Assembly (NCBI RefSeq): GCF_015627125.1
Contig: NZ_VTDO01000005.1
Location: forward strand, 110,312-174,311
Direction of reading: 5' to 3'
Length of the DNA stretch: 64,000 nt
Source of the DNA: Acinetobacter rathckeae
GTDB lineage: Bacteria > Pseudomonadota > Gammaproteobacteria > Pseudomonadales > Moraxellaceae
Below the pieces are notes generated by a model, which saw nothing but the letters and a program-made list of their open reading frames with translations, ran no database searches and was not told the origin of the DNA. Position numbers and translations under genes: made by a program. This document shows, piece after piece, positions 37,261 to 47,782 of the stretch. How positions within the stretch are numbered: the first letter of the stretch is position 1; the number at the start of each line of letters is the position of its first letter.

Positions 37261-38619
37261 GTGTCTATGTCTCCTAGTTCTTCAAGTCATGTTCACATGA
37301 TGAAAGGTCAGCCTTTCCACGTAAAATACCGTGAAATTATACGTCGCATGGTGTTTTTAATCTGTGCACTATTGGTATTTAGACTAGGATCGCATATTCC
37401 CGTACCAGGCATAAATAATACAGCACTAGAGCATTTATTTAATGCAAATCAAGGAACGATTCTTGGTTTGTTTAATATGTTCTCTGGTGGTGCATTGCAA
37501 CGTATGTCTATTCTAGCATTGGGAATTATGCCTTACATTTCTGCATCAATTATTGTGCAGTTAATGTCAACAGTAATTCCTTCTCTAGAAGCTTTGAAAA
37601 AAGAAGGCGAGCAAGGTAAACGTAAAATTAATCAATATACCCGTCAAGGTACTTTGATTTTAGCAATCGTCCAAGCGACAGGTATGTGTGCAGGGTTAAT
37701 CTCTCAAGGCATTACTTTAAACTCGGGCTTAGCATTTTATGTACCTGCAGTAACATCTTTGATTGCTGGAACAATGTTTCTAATGTGGTTGGGAGAACAA
37801 ATTACCGAGCGTGGTATTGGTAATGGTATTTCTATGATCATATTTGCAGGTATTGTGGCAAACTTACCTAATCTAGTTTTACAGTCATTTTCTGCTGTGG
37901 AAAATGGCCAAACGAGTGTGATTGGGTTGGTTGTGCTTGCTGTACTTGCACTTGCTGTTCTAGTTGCTATTGTGTTTATTGAAAAAGCACAACGTAGAAT
38001 TACTGTAAATTATGCACAAAAACAACAAGGTCGCCGAATATTTACTGCGCAACAAACACATTTACCATTGAAAATTAATATGGCAGGTGTGATACCAGCG
38101 ATTTTTGCAAGTTCACTTTTATTGTTTCCAGCAAGTCTTGGACAATGGGTGGGTAGTACAGATCCTAATGCTGGCTTTATTAAGCGTAGTTTACAAGATT
38201 TAGCACTTGTGTTGTCGCCTGGACATACATTGTACTTGGTACTTTTCGCTGCGCTAATTATCTTCTTCTGTTATTTCTATACGGCACTTGTATTTAGTCC
38301 TAAAGAGGTTTCAGAGAATTTAAAACGTAGTGGTGCTTATGTGCCTGGTATACGCCCAGGAGAGCAAACAGCTCGTTACTTAGATCATATTCTCAATCGT
38401 TTGACGTTTATTGGTGCAATATATATTACCTTTATTTGTCTAATGCCAATGATACTACAAAGTACATTTAGCATGACGATGAATGTCGGTGGTACATCAT
38501 TGTTAATTGTTGTTGTTGTGGTTATGGACTTTATGGCCCAGCTACAATCACATTTAACATCACACCAGTATGACAATCAGACATTGATGAAAAAAACGAC
38601 AGCTCATCCTAAGGGATAA
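37261..38619 (+). CDS. secY: protein translocase channel subunit SecY
   Basis: Main channel of the Sec translocon, with SecE and SecG, in the inner membrane. The 452-residue protein has ten hydrophobic helices; the plug and pore region follow FRLGSHIPVPGINNTAL, and the cytoplasmic loop with the SecA/ribosome-contact arginine (EKAQRRITVNYAQKQQGRR) is intact. The start is GTG. It sits between rplO and rpmJ, as usual. Confidence 0.98.
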   Translation: MSMSPSSSSHVHMMKGQPFHVKYREIIRRMVFLICALLVFRLGSHIPVPGINNTALEHLFNANQGTILGLFNMFSGGALQRMSILALGIMPYISASIIVQLMSTVIPSLEALKKEGEQGKRKINQYTRQGTLILAIVQATGMCAGLISQGITLNSGLAFYVPAVTSLIAGTMFLMWLGEQITERGIGNGISMIIFAGIVANLPNLVLQSFSAVENGQTSVIGLVVLAVLALAVLVAIVFIEKAQRRITVNYAQKQQGRRIFTAQQTHLPLKINMAGVIPAIFASSLLLFPASLGQWVGSTDPNAGFIKRSLQDLALVLSPGHTLYLVLFAALIIFFCYFYTALVFSPKEVSENLKRSGAYVPGIRPGEQTARYLDHILNRLTFIGAIYITFICLMPMILQSTFSMTMNVGGTSLLIVVVVVMDFMAQLQSHLTSHQYDNQTLMKKTTAHPKG

Positions 38620-38640
38620 GCACACTTATAGGTTTTCATC

Positions 38641-38757
38641 ATGAAAGTACAAGCTTCTGTAAAGAAAATTTGTGGTAGCTGTAAAGTTATCCGTCGTAAT
38701 GGGGTTATCCGCGTGATTTGTAACGCAGAACCTCGTCATAAACAGCGTCAAGGTTAA
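38641..38757 (+). CDS. rpmJ: 50S ribosomal protein L36
   Basis: A 38-residue protein: [20 protein letters not shown], then [18 protein letters not shown]. The Cys-Cys-Cys-His zinc set is present (C11, C14, C27, H32), so it is the zinc-binding form, unlike the zinc-free S14, L28 and L33 in this window. Confidence 0.97.
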   Translation: MKVQASVKKICGSCKVIRRNGVIRVICNAEPRHKQRQG

Positions 38758-38864
38758 TAAAATAACTTAGACTGTTGATTTCAGTAGGTGAATTGAGTTA
38801 ATATCCGCTCCTTAAGAATTTAATGGGTGGTCTGTTAACTCAACTGCCTTTTTGGAGAAAGTGA
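38758..38864 (+). ncRNA. leader between rpmJ and rpsM (alpha operon), structured
   Basis: A perfect 9-bp stem (TTGAGTTAA at 38793-38801 with TTAACTCAA at 38835-38843) encloses a loop of 33 bases, directly upstream of the GGAGA ribosome site of rpsM. In E. coli the alpha operon leader at this place forms a pseudoknot bound by S4. This is a candidate for the same control, but the pseudoknot itself was not demonstrated. Confidence 0.5.
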
Positions 38865-39221
38865 ATGGCTCGTATTGCCGGTGTAAACATTCCGGATAAC
38901 AAGCATGCTGTTATCTCCCTCACTTACATTTTTGGTGTAGGTCGTCACACTGCAGAAACTATTCTTGCAGCTGCTGGCATTGGCTTCACTACTAAAGTTC
39001 GTGAGTTGGATGATGCTCAGCTTGATGCGATTCGTGCAGAAGTTGCTAAGGTTCCAACCGAAGGTGACTTACGTCGCGAAATTTCCATGAACATTAAACG
39101 TTTAATGGATTTAGGTTGCTATCGTGGCCTTCGTCATCGTCGTAGCTTGCCTGTCCGCGGTCAACGCACAAAAACTAACGCACGTACCCGTAAAGGTCCG
39201 CGCAAACCGATTAAAAAGTAA
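38865..39221 (+). CDS. rpsM: 30S ribosomal protein S13
   Basis: A 118-residue protein ([19 protein letters not shown]) of the 30S head, contacting the 50S subunit and the P-site tRNA. First gene of the alpha part. The basic tail [18 protein letters not shown] is typical. Confidence 0.97.
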   Translation: MARIAGVNIPDNKHAVISLTYIFGVGRHTAETILAAAGIGFTTKVRELDDAQLDAIRAEVAKVPTEGDLRREISMNIKRLMDLGCYRGLRHRRSLPVRGQRTKTNARTRKGPRKPIKK

Positions 39222-39241
39222 GATTTTCTGGAAGCTAAAAG

Positions 39242-39628
39242 ATGGCTAAAGATACTCGCACACGCAAGAAGGTCACTCGTACCGTCTCTGAAGGTGTTGC
39301 ACACATTCACGCTTCTTTTAATAACACCATTGTAACGATTACCGATCGTCAAGGTAATGCATTGGCTTGGGCTACCTCTGGTGGACAAGGCTTCCGTGGT
39401 TCACGTAAATCAACTCCGTTTGCTGCTCAGGTAGCTGCTGAAGTTGCTGGTAAAGCAGCTTTAGATTACGGTTTGAAAAACTTGGAAGTCCTTGTAAAAG
39501 GTCCTGGTCCAGGTCGTGAGTCCGCGGTTCGTGCATTAGGAGCAGTGGGTTATAAGATTAGCAGCATTACCGATGTGACTCCAATTCCTCACAACGGTTG
39601 TCGTCCACCTAAAAAACGTCGCGTCTAA
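39242..39628 (+). CDS. rpsK: 30S ribosomal protein S11
   Basis: A 128-residue protein with [20 protein letters not shown] and the conserved end [15 protein letters not shown]. It lines the mRNA exit on the platform. Confidence 0.97.
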   Translation: MAKDTRTRKKVTRTVSEGVAHIHASFNNTIVTITDRQGNALAWATSGGQGFRGSRKSTPFAAQVAAEVAGKAALDYGLKNLEVLVKGPGPGRESAVRALGAVGYKISSITDVTPIPHNGCRPPKKRRV

Positions 39629-39640
39629 GGAGAATCATTC

Positions 39641-40264
39641 ATGGCTCGTTATATTGGTCCAAAATGCAAACTCTCTCGTCGTGAAGGGACAGACCTGCAA
39701 CTTAAATCTGGCGTTAAACCATTTGACGTCAAAACTAAAAAACATGCTAAAGCACCTGGTCAACATGGCCAGTCACGTGCAAAGCAATCAGAGTACTCAC
39801 TACAATTACGTGAAAAACAAAAAGTACGTCGTATGTACGGTGTTTTAGAGCGTCAGTTTAGTAATTACTATAAAGAAGCTGCTCGTGTTAAAGGCGCAAC
39901 AGGTGAAAACTTATTAAAGTTACTTGAAAGCCGTCTTGATAACGTTGTTTATCGCATGGGCTTTGGTTCTACACGTGCAGAAGCGCGTCAATTAGTAAGT
40001 CACCGTTCTATTACTTTAAATGGTCGTCGTGTAAACATTGCGTCTATTCAAGTAAAATCAGGTGATGTAATTGCCGTTCATGAAGGTGCTAAGCAACAAC
40101 TACGTATTAAAAGCGCAGTTGAGCTAGCGACTCAACGTGGTATTCCAACTTGGGTTGAAGTTGATCACTCTAAGTTTGAAGGCACGTTTAAAGCTGCACC
40201 AGATCGTTCTGATCTACCTGCTGAAATCAATGAAAGCTTGATTGTAGAATTGTATTCTAAATAA
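39641..40264 (+). CDS. rpsD: 30S ribosomal protein S4
   Basis: A 207-residue primary 16S binder ([19 protein letters not shown]) with an S4 RNA-binding domain ([20 protein letters not shown]). The N-terminal zinc cysteines are absent (zinc-free form). In E. coli S4 represses the alpha operon. Confidence 0.98.
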   Translation: MARYIGPKCKLSRREGTDLQLKSGVKPFDVKTKKHAKAPGQHGQSRAKQSEYSLQLREKQKVRRMYGVLERQFSNYYKEAARVKGATGENLLKLLESRLDNVVYRMGFGSTRAEARQLVSHRSITLNGRRVNIASIQVKSGDVIAVHEGAKQQLRIKSAVELATQRGIPTWVEVDHSKFEGTFKAAPDRSDLPAEINESLIVELYSK

Positions 40265-40281
40265 TCCTTGAGGTAGCAATA

Positions 40282-41289
40282 ATGACGCGTACTGCAAACG
40301 AGTTCCTTACTCCGCAAGCGATCAAGGTCGAAGCGGCAAGCGGGACCTCGGCAAAAGTGATTCTTGAACCATTAGAGCGTGGCTTTGGTCATACTCTTGG
40401 TAATGCTTTACGTCGCATCCTATTGTCTTCTTTGCCTGGCGCTGCTGTGGTAGAAGTTGAAATAGAAGGCGTCGAGCACGAGTACAGTACTTTAGAAGGC
40501 TTGCAGCAGGACATCGTCGAGCTCTTGCTGAACCTTAAAGGATTGTCGATTAAGCTGTTCGATCAAAATGAAGCATATTTAACATTAGAAAAACAAGGTC
40601 CTGGCGATGTTACAGCTGCAGATCTTCGTTTACCTCATAATGTTGAATTGGTTAACCCTGAGCATGTGATCGGTACTTTAAGTGCATCTGGTTCATTAAA
40701 AATGCGCCTTAAAGTATGTCAAGGTCGTGGCTATGAAACATCGGACTCACGTTTTCCTGAAGGCGAAACTCGCCCAGTTGGACGTTTACAGTTAGATGCA
40801 AGTTATAGCCCAATCAAGCGTATTTCTTACACTGTAGAAAATGCACGTGTAGAACAACGTACAGACCTTGATAAGTTGATCATTGATCTTGAAACAAATG
40901 GTACTGTTGATCCTGAAGAAGCGATTCGTAAGGCAGCAACAATTTTGCAACAACAAATCGCAATATTTGTTGACTTGCAGAAAGATCAAACACCAGTTGC
41001 TCAAGAGCCTCGCGAAGAAGTTGATCCAATCTTGCTTCGTCCAGTAGATGATCTAGAGCTTACTGTTCGTTCTGCGAATTGTTTAAAAGCAGAAAATATT
41101 TATTACATTGGTGATCTTGTTCAGCGTACTGAAGTTGAGTTATTAAAAACTCCAAACTTAGGTAAAAAATCGTTGACTGAGATTAAAGATGTGTTGGCAT
41201 CGAAAGGTTTACAACTAGGTATGCGTCTAGAGAACTGGCCACCAGCTAGTCTTCGTATGGACGACCGTTTTGCCTATCGTAGCCGTTAA
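40282..41289 (+). CDS. rpoA: RNA polymerase alpha subunit
   Basis: A 335-residue protein with the N-terminal dimerisation domain ([20 protein letters not shown]), a linker and the C-terminal DNA-binding domain ([20 protein letters not shown]), including residues that contact UP elements. Usual place in the alpha operon between rpsD and rplQ. Confidence 0.98.
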   Translation: MTRTANEFLTPQAIKVEAASGTSAKVILEPLERGFGHTLGNALRRILLSSLPGAAVVEVEIEGVEHEYSTLEGLQQDIVELLLNLKGLSIKLFDQNEAYLTLEKQGPGDVTAADLRLPHNVELVNPEHVIGTLSASGSLKMRLKVCQGRGYETSDSRFPEGETRPVGRLQLDASYSPIKRISYTVENARVEQRTDLDKLIIDLETNGTVDPEEAIRKAATILQQQIAIFVDLQKDQTPVAQEPREEVDPILLRPVDDLELTVRSANCLKAENIYYIGDLVQRTEVELLKTPNLGKKSLTEIKDVLASKGLQLGMRLENWPPASLRMDDRFAYRSR

Positions 41290-41307
41290 TTAAGTAGGAC
41301 TATCACC

Positions 41308-41685
41308 ATGCGTCATCGTAATAGTGGTGTGAAATTAGGCCGTACAAGCAGCCACCGTAAGGCGTTGTTTCAAAATTTAGCAAATGCTCTTGTAGAGCAC
41401 GAGCTAATTAAAACGACTTTACCTAAGGCGAAAGAGCTTCGTCGTGTTGCTGAGCCTTTAATCACTTTAGCTAAAAACGATACAGTAGCAAACCGTCGTA
41501 TTGCGTTTGCTCGTACTCGTAATGCAGCAACTGTTGGTAAATTATTTACTGTTCTAGGCCCTCGCTACAAAGAGCGTAACGGCGGCTATCTACGCGTGCT
41601 TAAAGCAGGCTTCCGTGCTGGAGATGCAGCACCGATGGCTTACGTTGAGCTTGTAGATCGTGAAGTAAATACTTCAGCAGAGTAA
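41308..41685 (+). CDS. rplQ: 50S ribosomal protein L17
   Basis: A 125-residue protein ([19 protein letters not shown]), last gene of the superoperon. A terminator follows 17 bases later. Confidence 0.98.
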   Translation: MRHRNSGVKLGRTSSHRKALFQNLANALVEHELIKTTLPKAKELRRVAEPLITLAKNDTVANRRIAFARTRNAATVGKLFTVLGPRYKERNGGYLRVLKAGFRAGDAAPMAYVELVDREVNTSAE

Positions 41686-41701
41686 TTGCTCAAGTAATAA
41701 T

Positions 41702-41732
41702 AAAAAAGGTCAGATTTTCTGGCCTTTTTTAT
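41702..41732 (+). terminator. terminator of the ribosomal superoperon
   Basis: A 12-bp stem with one G-U pair (41702-41713 with about 41719-41730) and a T-run, 17 bases after rplQ. Confidence 0.88.
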
Positions 41733-41997
41733 TGTCTGTATTTGAAAGCAATGTATTAATGAATTCAATAAGCCATTCTTTAGGTTTATTTTTTACCTAT
41801 ATTTATATCCATTCAAGCCATATTTATTTCACTGTATTTTAAGTATTGTGTATTTAATCTAGAGCCACGTATTACATTTTCTTTTGCAGAGCATGAGGTC
41901 ATGATCTAAAGAGAATAAAATATTTTTATATTAATATTGACTGATAATTTTGGTATTTTGATTCTTATTGATGACTAAATAAAAGATGGAATGAACA

Positions 41998-42246
41998 ATG
42001 ATGACTTTAGAGCAAAGAAAAACGATTTATAGAGCAAGAAGAGGCTTAAAAGAATTAGATATTTATTTTGATCCTTATGCAAAACAGCATTATTTAAATG
42101 CATCCAAAGAAGAGCAACAACTATTTGAGCAGTTAATTGAGTATGAAGACCCAGATTTGCTTGATTGGTTTTTGAGTGAAGAGAAAGCACCATCGTCTAA
42201 CTTAACAGCATTAATTAGAAAAATAAAAATGTATCTACATGAGTGA
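41998..42246 (+). CDS. sdhE: SdhE-type FAD assembly factor
   Basis: SdhE helps attach FAD covalently to the succinate dehydrogenase flavoprotein. The 82-residue helical protein has the key RRG motif in ARRGLKELDIYFDPYAKQHY, and the DDPDL-like block YEDPDLLDWFLSE. The following gene overlaps it by 8 bases and looks like its usual membrane partner YgfX, which supports the assignment. The succinate dehydrogenase genes themselves are not in the window. Confidence 0.9.
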   Translation: MMTLEQRKTIYRARRGLKELDIYFDPYAKQHYLNASKEEQQLFEQLIEYEDPDLLDWFLSEEKAPSSNLTALIRKIKMYLHE

Positions 42247-42655
42247 TTTATATTTTTCAGTCATCCAAAGCCGTTTAAAGTATAGGGTGCAAGCTATATG
42301 GTTTATCTTGATTGTAATATTTATATATCAATCAGTTGCACTTAAATATACTGTTTTATCTGCCTGTTTTTTAATGCTCATTTTATATATGTTTCTAAGA
42401 GAAGAGCGAAAACTTTCTTCATTTGCATTACTAGATCAAAATATATGGACATTTGAGTACACAGATAGCGTGGTGACAAAAGAGGTATGTTTGATTTTAG
42501 ACCATCAGCTATATTTTGCTTTTTGTTTTAGTGGAGTAAAGCGCTGGTCTACTCAAATTATTTGGCGAGACCAACTGACACCCCAAGATTATAAAAAAAT
42601 GAAAGTCCTAGCACGCTTATACAGCCAATCATTAAATTCAAAAGATCATAACTAA
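42239..42655 (+). CDS. YgfX-like small membrane protein
   Basis: A 138-residue protein with two adjacent membrane helices (about residues 18-35 and 38-54, FILIVIFIYQSVAL and TVLSACFLMLILYMF) and a soluble C-terminal domain with LDHQLYFAFCFSGVKRW. Size, topology and an 8-base overlap with sdhE match the ygfY-ygfX pair of E. coli. Sequence identity to YgfX looks low, so the assignment rests mainly on position. YgfX was proposed as a toxin-like inhibitor of cell division, which is disputed. It overlaps the end of yheV on the other strand by 4 bases. Confidence 0.7.
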   Translation: MSDLYFSVIQSRLKYRVQAIWFILIVIFIYQSVALKYTVLSACFLMLILYMFLREERKLSSFALLDQNIWTFEYTDSVVTKEVCLILDHQLYFAFCFSGVKRWSTQIIWRDQLTPQDYKKMKVLARLYSQSLNSKDHN

Positions 42656-42855
42656 CGTCTTGGTCTAAATTGAATAACGCCAATCTCATCTACTTTATTT
42701 AATGCTGGTGAAGAGATATGTTGTGGACGCATATCACGATAATCACATGCAATACATTCTATATGCTCTTCACCAAGTGAATCGGTGAGCATAATAATAC
42801 GATCTAAAGCCTGACACTTGGGGCAAATTGCACCCGCAATAAATCTTTTTTTCAT
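42652..42855 (-). CDS. YheV-type putative zinc-ribbon protein
   Basis: A 67-residue protein starting KKRFIAGAICPKCQALDRI with two CxxC pairs (CPKC and CIAC) 20 residues apart, a zinc ribbon. The family (YheV, DUF2387) has unknown function; in many gammaproteobacteria it directly follows prlC, as here (gap 29 bases). It likely shares the prlC transcript. Confidence 0.85.
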   Translation of the reverse strand: MKKRFIAGAICPKCQALDRIIMLTDSLGEEHIECIACDYRDMRPQHISSPALNKVDEIGVIQFRPRR

Positions 42856-42884
42856 AAAATTATACTCACTATATATTGTTTAAT

Positions 42885-44924
42885 TTATGCAGATGCAGTG
42901 GTTTCAGTCCAACCCTGATGTCTTAACAGCGCATCTATTTTTGGTTCGCGACCTCTAAATTGTATAAAGGCATCGAGTGCATCATTTTTACCACCCACAG
43001 CTAAAATCGCTGATCTAAATGCTTGGCCAGTGGTTTGATTAAATAAACCTTCTTGCTCAAAACGTTCAAATGCATCGCTTGCCAATACTTCAGCCCACTT
43101 GTAAGAGTAGTAACCAGCTGCATATCCGCCTGCAAAAATATGATTGAAGCTATGTTGAAAGCGGTTATAGCTTACAGTAGGCAGTACTGAAATTTTAGCA
43201 CGTAGCTCATTAAGTATTTGCTGTACTTCTTGGGCATTTAAGGCTTTATCTTGCATATGAATACTGAGGTCGAATAAGGCAAACTCAATTTGACGTAGGG
43301 TTTGCATGCCTGATTGGAAAAATCGAGCATTGAGTAATGCATCAAGTAGATTTTGTGGCAGTGTTTCTTTCGTACTGATATGTCCAGTAAGCTGATCAAG
43401 AGATGATTTATCCCATGTCCAAAATTCCATAAATTGACTTGGGAGTTCTACAGCATCCCATGCCACACCATTGACTCCAGCAACACAAATATTGTCTACT
43501 TCAGTGAGCATATGGTGTAAGCCATGTCCAAACTCATGGAATAAAGTAGTGACTTCATCATGTGTGATGAGTGCAGGTTGATCTGCAACAGGTGGCGTGA
43601 AGTTACATACCATATAGCAAATCGGTTTTTGTAAACCATTTGAAGTTTGCATTCTAGAGCGTGCACCATTCATCCATGCGCCACCTCGTTTGCCTTGACG
43701 TGCATATAAATCGAAGTAAAAACCTGCAATGACTTGGCCTTGATCTTCAATTTCAAAATATTGTACGTCTTTATGCCATACAGGTGCTTTACGCTCTATG
43801 ATCTCTACTTTGTATAATTGTTTAATAATACTAAATAAACCTTGAAGAACCTTTGGTGCAGGGAAGTAAGGTTTTAGTTCTTCTTGCGATAGGTTAAATA
43901 GTTGTTGTTTAAGTTTTTCTGAATAATAAGTTGCATCCCAAGGTTGAATTTGGGTAATTCCATCTTTTGCTGCAATATTTTTGAGAGCTTCAATTTCTTC
44001 TGATGCAGGTTTTTTTGCATGTTCTGCAAGGTCAAGCAAGAACTCATGGACGGTTTTTGCATCGGGTGCCATTTTTTCTGCAATTGAAAATTCTGCAAAG
44101 TTTTTAAAACCTAATAACTCCGATTTTTCTTGGCGAAGTTGTAAAATTTCTTCAATGATTGCAGTGTTATCTAATGCAGGGTCTGAACCTTGGTCCGAGG
44201 CTTTAGTGCAGTATGCTTTATACAGAGCTTCTCTCAATGCACGGTCTTCAGCATAAGTTAAGATGGCAATATATGATGGAAACTCAAGCGTTGCTACAGC
44301 TTGTTCTAATTGGTGTTGTTGACCATATTGTTTTAGTAGCTCTACAGCACTGTCTGGCAAACCTTTAAGTTCTGCATCTGTGAGTGGTTTTACATAAGCT
44401 TGTGTTGCATCAAGCACGTGGTTAGAGAAATTAGAAGAGAGTTGTGACAGGCGAGCTGAGATGTCAGCAAAACGCTTTTTCTTTTCGCCTTCAAGTGCTA
44501 CACCTGAGCGCTTGAAGTTATCTAGTGACAAGCGAATAGCACTTTGTTGTGCTTCAGAAAGCTGTTTAAAGGCCTCACTATCATGCAATGTTTGGTAGGT
44601 TTGATATAAGACCGTGTGTTGCCCAATTTGGGTTAAAAATTGGCTCAGTTGAGGTAGTACGGCTTGATATGCTTCACGTGTTTCTGCATTACTCATCACG
44701 CTATTAAGATGTGAGAGCACCCCCCATGTTCCATCAATTTGGTTAGATAATTCATCTAAGTTATTGATGGTATCCATTTGTGCTTCAATAGTATTGGGCA
44801 CAGTCTTAAGCTCATCTAAAAAAGATTGCCCTTTTAAAATAATGTCTTCTACGTTTTGCTTGAGCTGAGCAATGGTAATATTTGAAAAGTCGGATACTGG
44901 CAGAGTTGCCGAAGTAAGTGCCAT
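42885..44924 (-). CDS. prlC: oligopeptidase A
   Basis: Cytoplasmic zinc metallopeptidase (M3 family) that degrades peptides, including cleaved signal peptides. The 679-residue protein has the zinc motif TLFHEFGHGLHHML near residue 465, with the third ligand Glu in the downstream helix GVAWDAVELPSQFMEFW. Length is normal for OpdA. Identification is certain within the family. Confidence 0.95.
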   Translation of the reverse strand: MALTSATLPVSDFSNITIAQLKQNVEDIILKGQSFLDELKTVPNTIEAQMDTINNLDELSNQIDGTWGVLSHLNSVMSNAETREAYQAVLPQLSQFLTQIGQHTVLYQTYQTLHDSEAFKQLSEAQQSAIRLSLDNFKRSGVALEGEKKKRFADISARLSQLSSNFSNHVLDATQAYVKPLTDAELKGLPDSAVELLKQYGQQHQLEQAVATLEFPSYIAILTYAEDRALREALYKAYCTKASDQGSDPALDNTAIIEEILQLRQEKSELLGFKNFAEFSIAEKMAPDAKTVHEFLLDLAEHAKKPASEEIEALKNIAAKDGITQIQPWDATYYSEKLKQQLFNLSQEELKPYFPAPKVLQGLFSIIKQLYKVEIIERKAPVWHKDVQYFEIEDQGQVIAGFYFDLYARQGKRGGAWMNGARSRMQTSNGLQKPICYMVCNFTPPVADQPALITHDEVTTLFHEFGHGLHHMLTEVDNICVAGVNGVAWDAVELPSQFMEFWTWDKSSLDQLTGHISTKETLPQNLLDALLNARFFQSGMQTLRQIEFALFDLSIHMQDKALNAQEVQQILNELRAKISVLPTVSYNRFQHSFNHIFAGGYAAGYYSYKWAEVLASDAFERFEQEGLFNQTTGQAFRSAILAVGGKNDALDAFIQFRGREPKIDALLRHQGWTETTASA

Positions 44925-45060
44925 AATATAATTGCCTAATTGGGTTTATGCTTATAGGTTTAGGTGTTTATTCAGGCAAAATCAAGGGTTATTTACGTTT
45001 TGTTAAATATATTGTAGTGGTTGGTTGTGCTTTATACACAAGAGATTTATCTATACAAAT

Positions 45061-45092
45061 AGACCAAGCCAAACATGGACTTGGCTTGGTCT
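45061..45092 (-). terminator. hairpin terminator after rnr
   Basis: A perfect 12-bp stem (45061-45072 with 45081-45092) stands 18 bases after the rnr stop; the T-tract on the minus strand is weak. Confidence 0.6.
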
Positions 45093-45109
45093 TTAGGTGG
45101 TGTGAGTAC

Positions 45110-47533
45110 TTAGTCTTGCTTCACTTTTGCATTAGACTTTTTCTTTTTTTTCGCCTTTTTTATTTTTTCTTTGCTTCTGGTTTTTTTCTGGTCGTCACCT
45201 GCTTTATAGCCTCCTGATTTTTTAGAGCTACGTTTTTTCTTTTTCGTAGGCTCTGTCGCTTTTTCTTCGCGTACAGGATTAGATTTGTTAAGTTTCTTTG
45301 CAACAGGTGCAAAACCATCTTCGCTTAATGCAGGTTTTTGTGTACGTGGCGCACGCTCACGGACAGCACGCCCTGCATGTGTGATTTGCTTCATAAGCTC
45401 AAAATCAATTTTACGTTCTTCTAAGTTTACGCCAGCCACTTGAATTTTAACTTCATCACCTAAGCCAAAGATTTGCCCGCGATTTTGTCCAATTAATGTT
45501 TGACTTGATGCATCGTAAACAAAAAAGTCATCACCGAGTTGGCTGATATGAATCATGCCGTCAACATATAGGTCTTTAAGGGTAATAAATAAGCCAAATT
45601 CGGTAACCGTGGTAATGTGGCCAATGAACTCATCACCTAGATGTTGTTGCATATAGTGGCATTTTAGCCAAGAGGTTACACTGCGTGATGCTTCATCTGC
45701 ACGGCGTTCAGTTTGTGAAAAATGTTCACCTGCATCATCGAGTGCTTGGCCTGAAATAGGTGATGGTTTTTGGCTTAACTTGGCTTTAATGGCACGGTGT
45801 AACAGTAAGTCAGGGTAACGTCGAATAGGTGAGGTGAAATGGGTATATGCATCGTATGCTAAACCAAAGTGCCCTGCATTCTTAGCGCCATAGTAAGCTT
45901 GCATCATTGAGCGTAGTAGCACTGCGTGAATGGTTTGCGCATCTACACGGTCTTTCGTAGCTTCAATAATCGCTTGGTAGTCTGCTTGAGTGGGTTGTTC
46001 AGGGAAGTGAAAACCAAGAAGCTTTACAAAGTCACGTACTTTTTGAGTGCGAGAAAACTCAGGTGGCTCATGCACACGGTATAGCATATCTACATCATTG
46101 GCCAGTGCATACTCAGCGGCTGCTACGTTAGCCAGCAACATACATTCTTCAATGAGTTTATGTGCTTCATTACGAGATCTAGGCAAGATTTCTTTAATGC
46201 CACCTAACTCATCAAAGGTCATATAGGTTTCTGTAGTTTCAAACTCCATGGCATGGCGTTGGCTACGTAAGTTTTTTAAGACCTGATACAGTTGGAATAA
46301 GGTGTTGAGTGACTTATGAATGCTTTTGTCTTCTGGAATGGCTTTCGTTTCACCGTCAAAAAACTGCCCCACTTGGGTATATGTTAAGCGGGCTTTAGAG
46401 TGCATGACACTTGGGTAGAATTTGTATCCTGTAACACGGCCTAAACGTGACAAAGTTAAATCACAAACCATACATAGACGGTCTACATGTGGGTTGAGTG
46501 AACACAGTCCATTAGACAGTGCTTCAGGAAGCATAGGAAGCACATAGTGAGGAAAGTAAACCGATGTACCACGTTCTTGTGCTTCATCATCTAACGGCTT
46601 ACCTAAACGTACATAGTGGCTGACATCGGCAATTGCGACCACCACACGGTAACCACCACCTGGGCGTTTTTCGGCATAGACCGCATCGTCAAAATCTCGT
46701 GCATCTTCACCATCAATAGTGACCAATGGTAAATCTCTTAAATCAATACGATTGGCACGGTCTTTCGCAGTTGGTTCTTTAAAGCGTTCAGCTTCAGCGA
46801 TCACTTCTTCTGGAAACTCATATGGCAAACCAAACTCGAGAATTGTTTGCGGAATAATAATTTCTGTGTCGGCTTTATCGGCCATAGATTGCACAATATG
46901 ACCTGTGGCAAAGGTGTCACGGGTAGGGTAGTCATCTATGGCAATACGTACCGAGTCACCGAGTTTTATCTGTGCGTGTGCAACCAATTCTTTTTCAAGC
47001 GTAATCGGTTGGTGTTGGTTTGGCATGGCAGGCTGAATAAAGTATTCGCCTTCATGCTCGCACAGTTTACCAATCAGTTGTTTAACACGGTGTTGTTTAA
47101 TGTCTTCAATATGACCCCATGTTTTTCCTTTACGGTCTACAGATGTTTTGCGTACAGCAATTCTGTCGCCGTTGAATGCTAATCTCAGTTCACGCTCAGC
47201 AAGCTGTAAGTTTTCTTCACCATCAATTTGGGCAATGCCAAAACCTTTACTATTAATATAAACAGTCGCGTCTTGTGTCGGTTCAGGTGCGAGTATAAAA
47301 AATTTAATGCCTTCTTTGCCCAGTTGACCATCTCGAATCATGGCATTTAAGCGATGCCCTAGGGCTTCAATACTTTTTTGGTCTTGTATTTGAAAATGGT
47401 CAACCAATTCTGCATGTGAAAGTGCAGTGTCGGCTTGTTGAATAGTATCTGAAATAAGCGTACGACTTGGAATGGGGTTGTCGTAGCGTTCTGATTCGGA
47501 TTTTGCTTCGGGGTCTACCCAGTTTTTATCCAT
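45110..47533 (-). CDS. rnr: ribonuclease R
   Basis: 3'-5' exoribonuclease that degrades structured RNA and takes part in rRNA and tmRNA quality control. The 807-residue protein has an N-terminal winged-helix part, two cold-shock domains, an RNB domain with the metal-binding acidic set LVTIDGEDARDFDDAVYAE, an S1 domain (FIGHITTVTEFGLFITLKDL) and a lysine-rich tail of about 60 residues (TKKKKRSSKKSGG, KIKKAKKKKKSNAK). The tail is usual for RNase R. It is on its own transcript, with a hairpin terminator behind it. Confidence 0.96.
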   Translation of the reverse strand: MDKNWVDPEAKSESERYDNPIPSRTLISDTIQQADTALSHAELVDHFQIQDQKSIEALGHRLNAMIRDGQLGKEGIKFFILAPEPTQDATVYINSKGFGIAQIDGEENLQLAERELRLAFNGDRIAVRKTSVDRKGKTWGHIEDIKQHRVKQLIGKLCEHEGEYFIQPAMPNQHQPITLEKELVAHAQIKLGDSVRIAIDDYPTRDTFATGHIVQSMADKADTEIIIPQTILEFGLPYEFPEEVIAEAERFKEPTAKDRANRIDLRDLPLVTIDGEDARDFDDAVYAEKRPGGGYRVVVAIADVSHYVRLGKPLDDEAQERGTSVYFPHYVLPMLPEALSNGLCSLNPHVDRLCMVCDLTLSRLGRVTGYKFYPSVMHSKARLTYTQVGQFFDGETKAIPEDKSIHKSLNTLFQLYQVLKNLRSQRHAMEFETTETYMTFDELGGIKEILPRSRNEAHKLIEECMLLANVAAAEYALANDVDMLYRVHEPPEFSRTQKVRDFVKLLGFHFPEQPTQADYQAIIEATKDRVDAQTIHAVLLRSMMQAYYGAKNAGHFGLAYDAYTHFTSPIRRYPDLLLHRAIKAKLSQKPSPISGQALDDAGEHFSQTERRADEASRSVTSWLKCHYMQQHLGDEFIGHITTVTEFGLFITLKDLYVDGMIHISQLGDDFFVYDASSQTLIGQNRGQIFGLGDEVKIQVAGVNLEERKIDFELMKQITHAGRAVRERAPRTQKPALSEDGFAPVAKKLNKSNPVREEKATEPTKKKKRSSKKSGGYKAGDDQKKTRSKEKIKKAKKKKKSNAKVKQD

Positions 47534-47782
47534 GTTGTAACTTCTTATATGTACATAAATGATGGTCTTACTTTAGCATAAGTCATAGATTGGCACACGG
47601 AACATCATTTATAGATGCATTTATTTCCGCCGTTGTGTGTGTTAGATGAATAAATACGGTATTGAGCCAAATGGATGGATGACTTTAAGAAATATAATTG
47701 TGTATAAAAAGAACAAATTAGCTTAAATTGTTTAAAAATTAATTAATCAATGCATTATTTTACAAATAATTGAGTTCATCGC

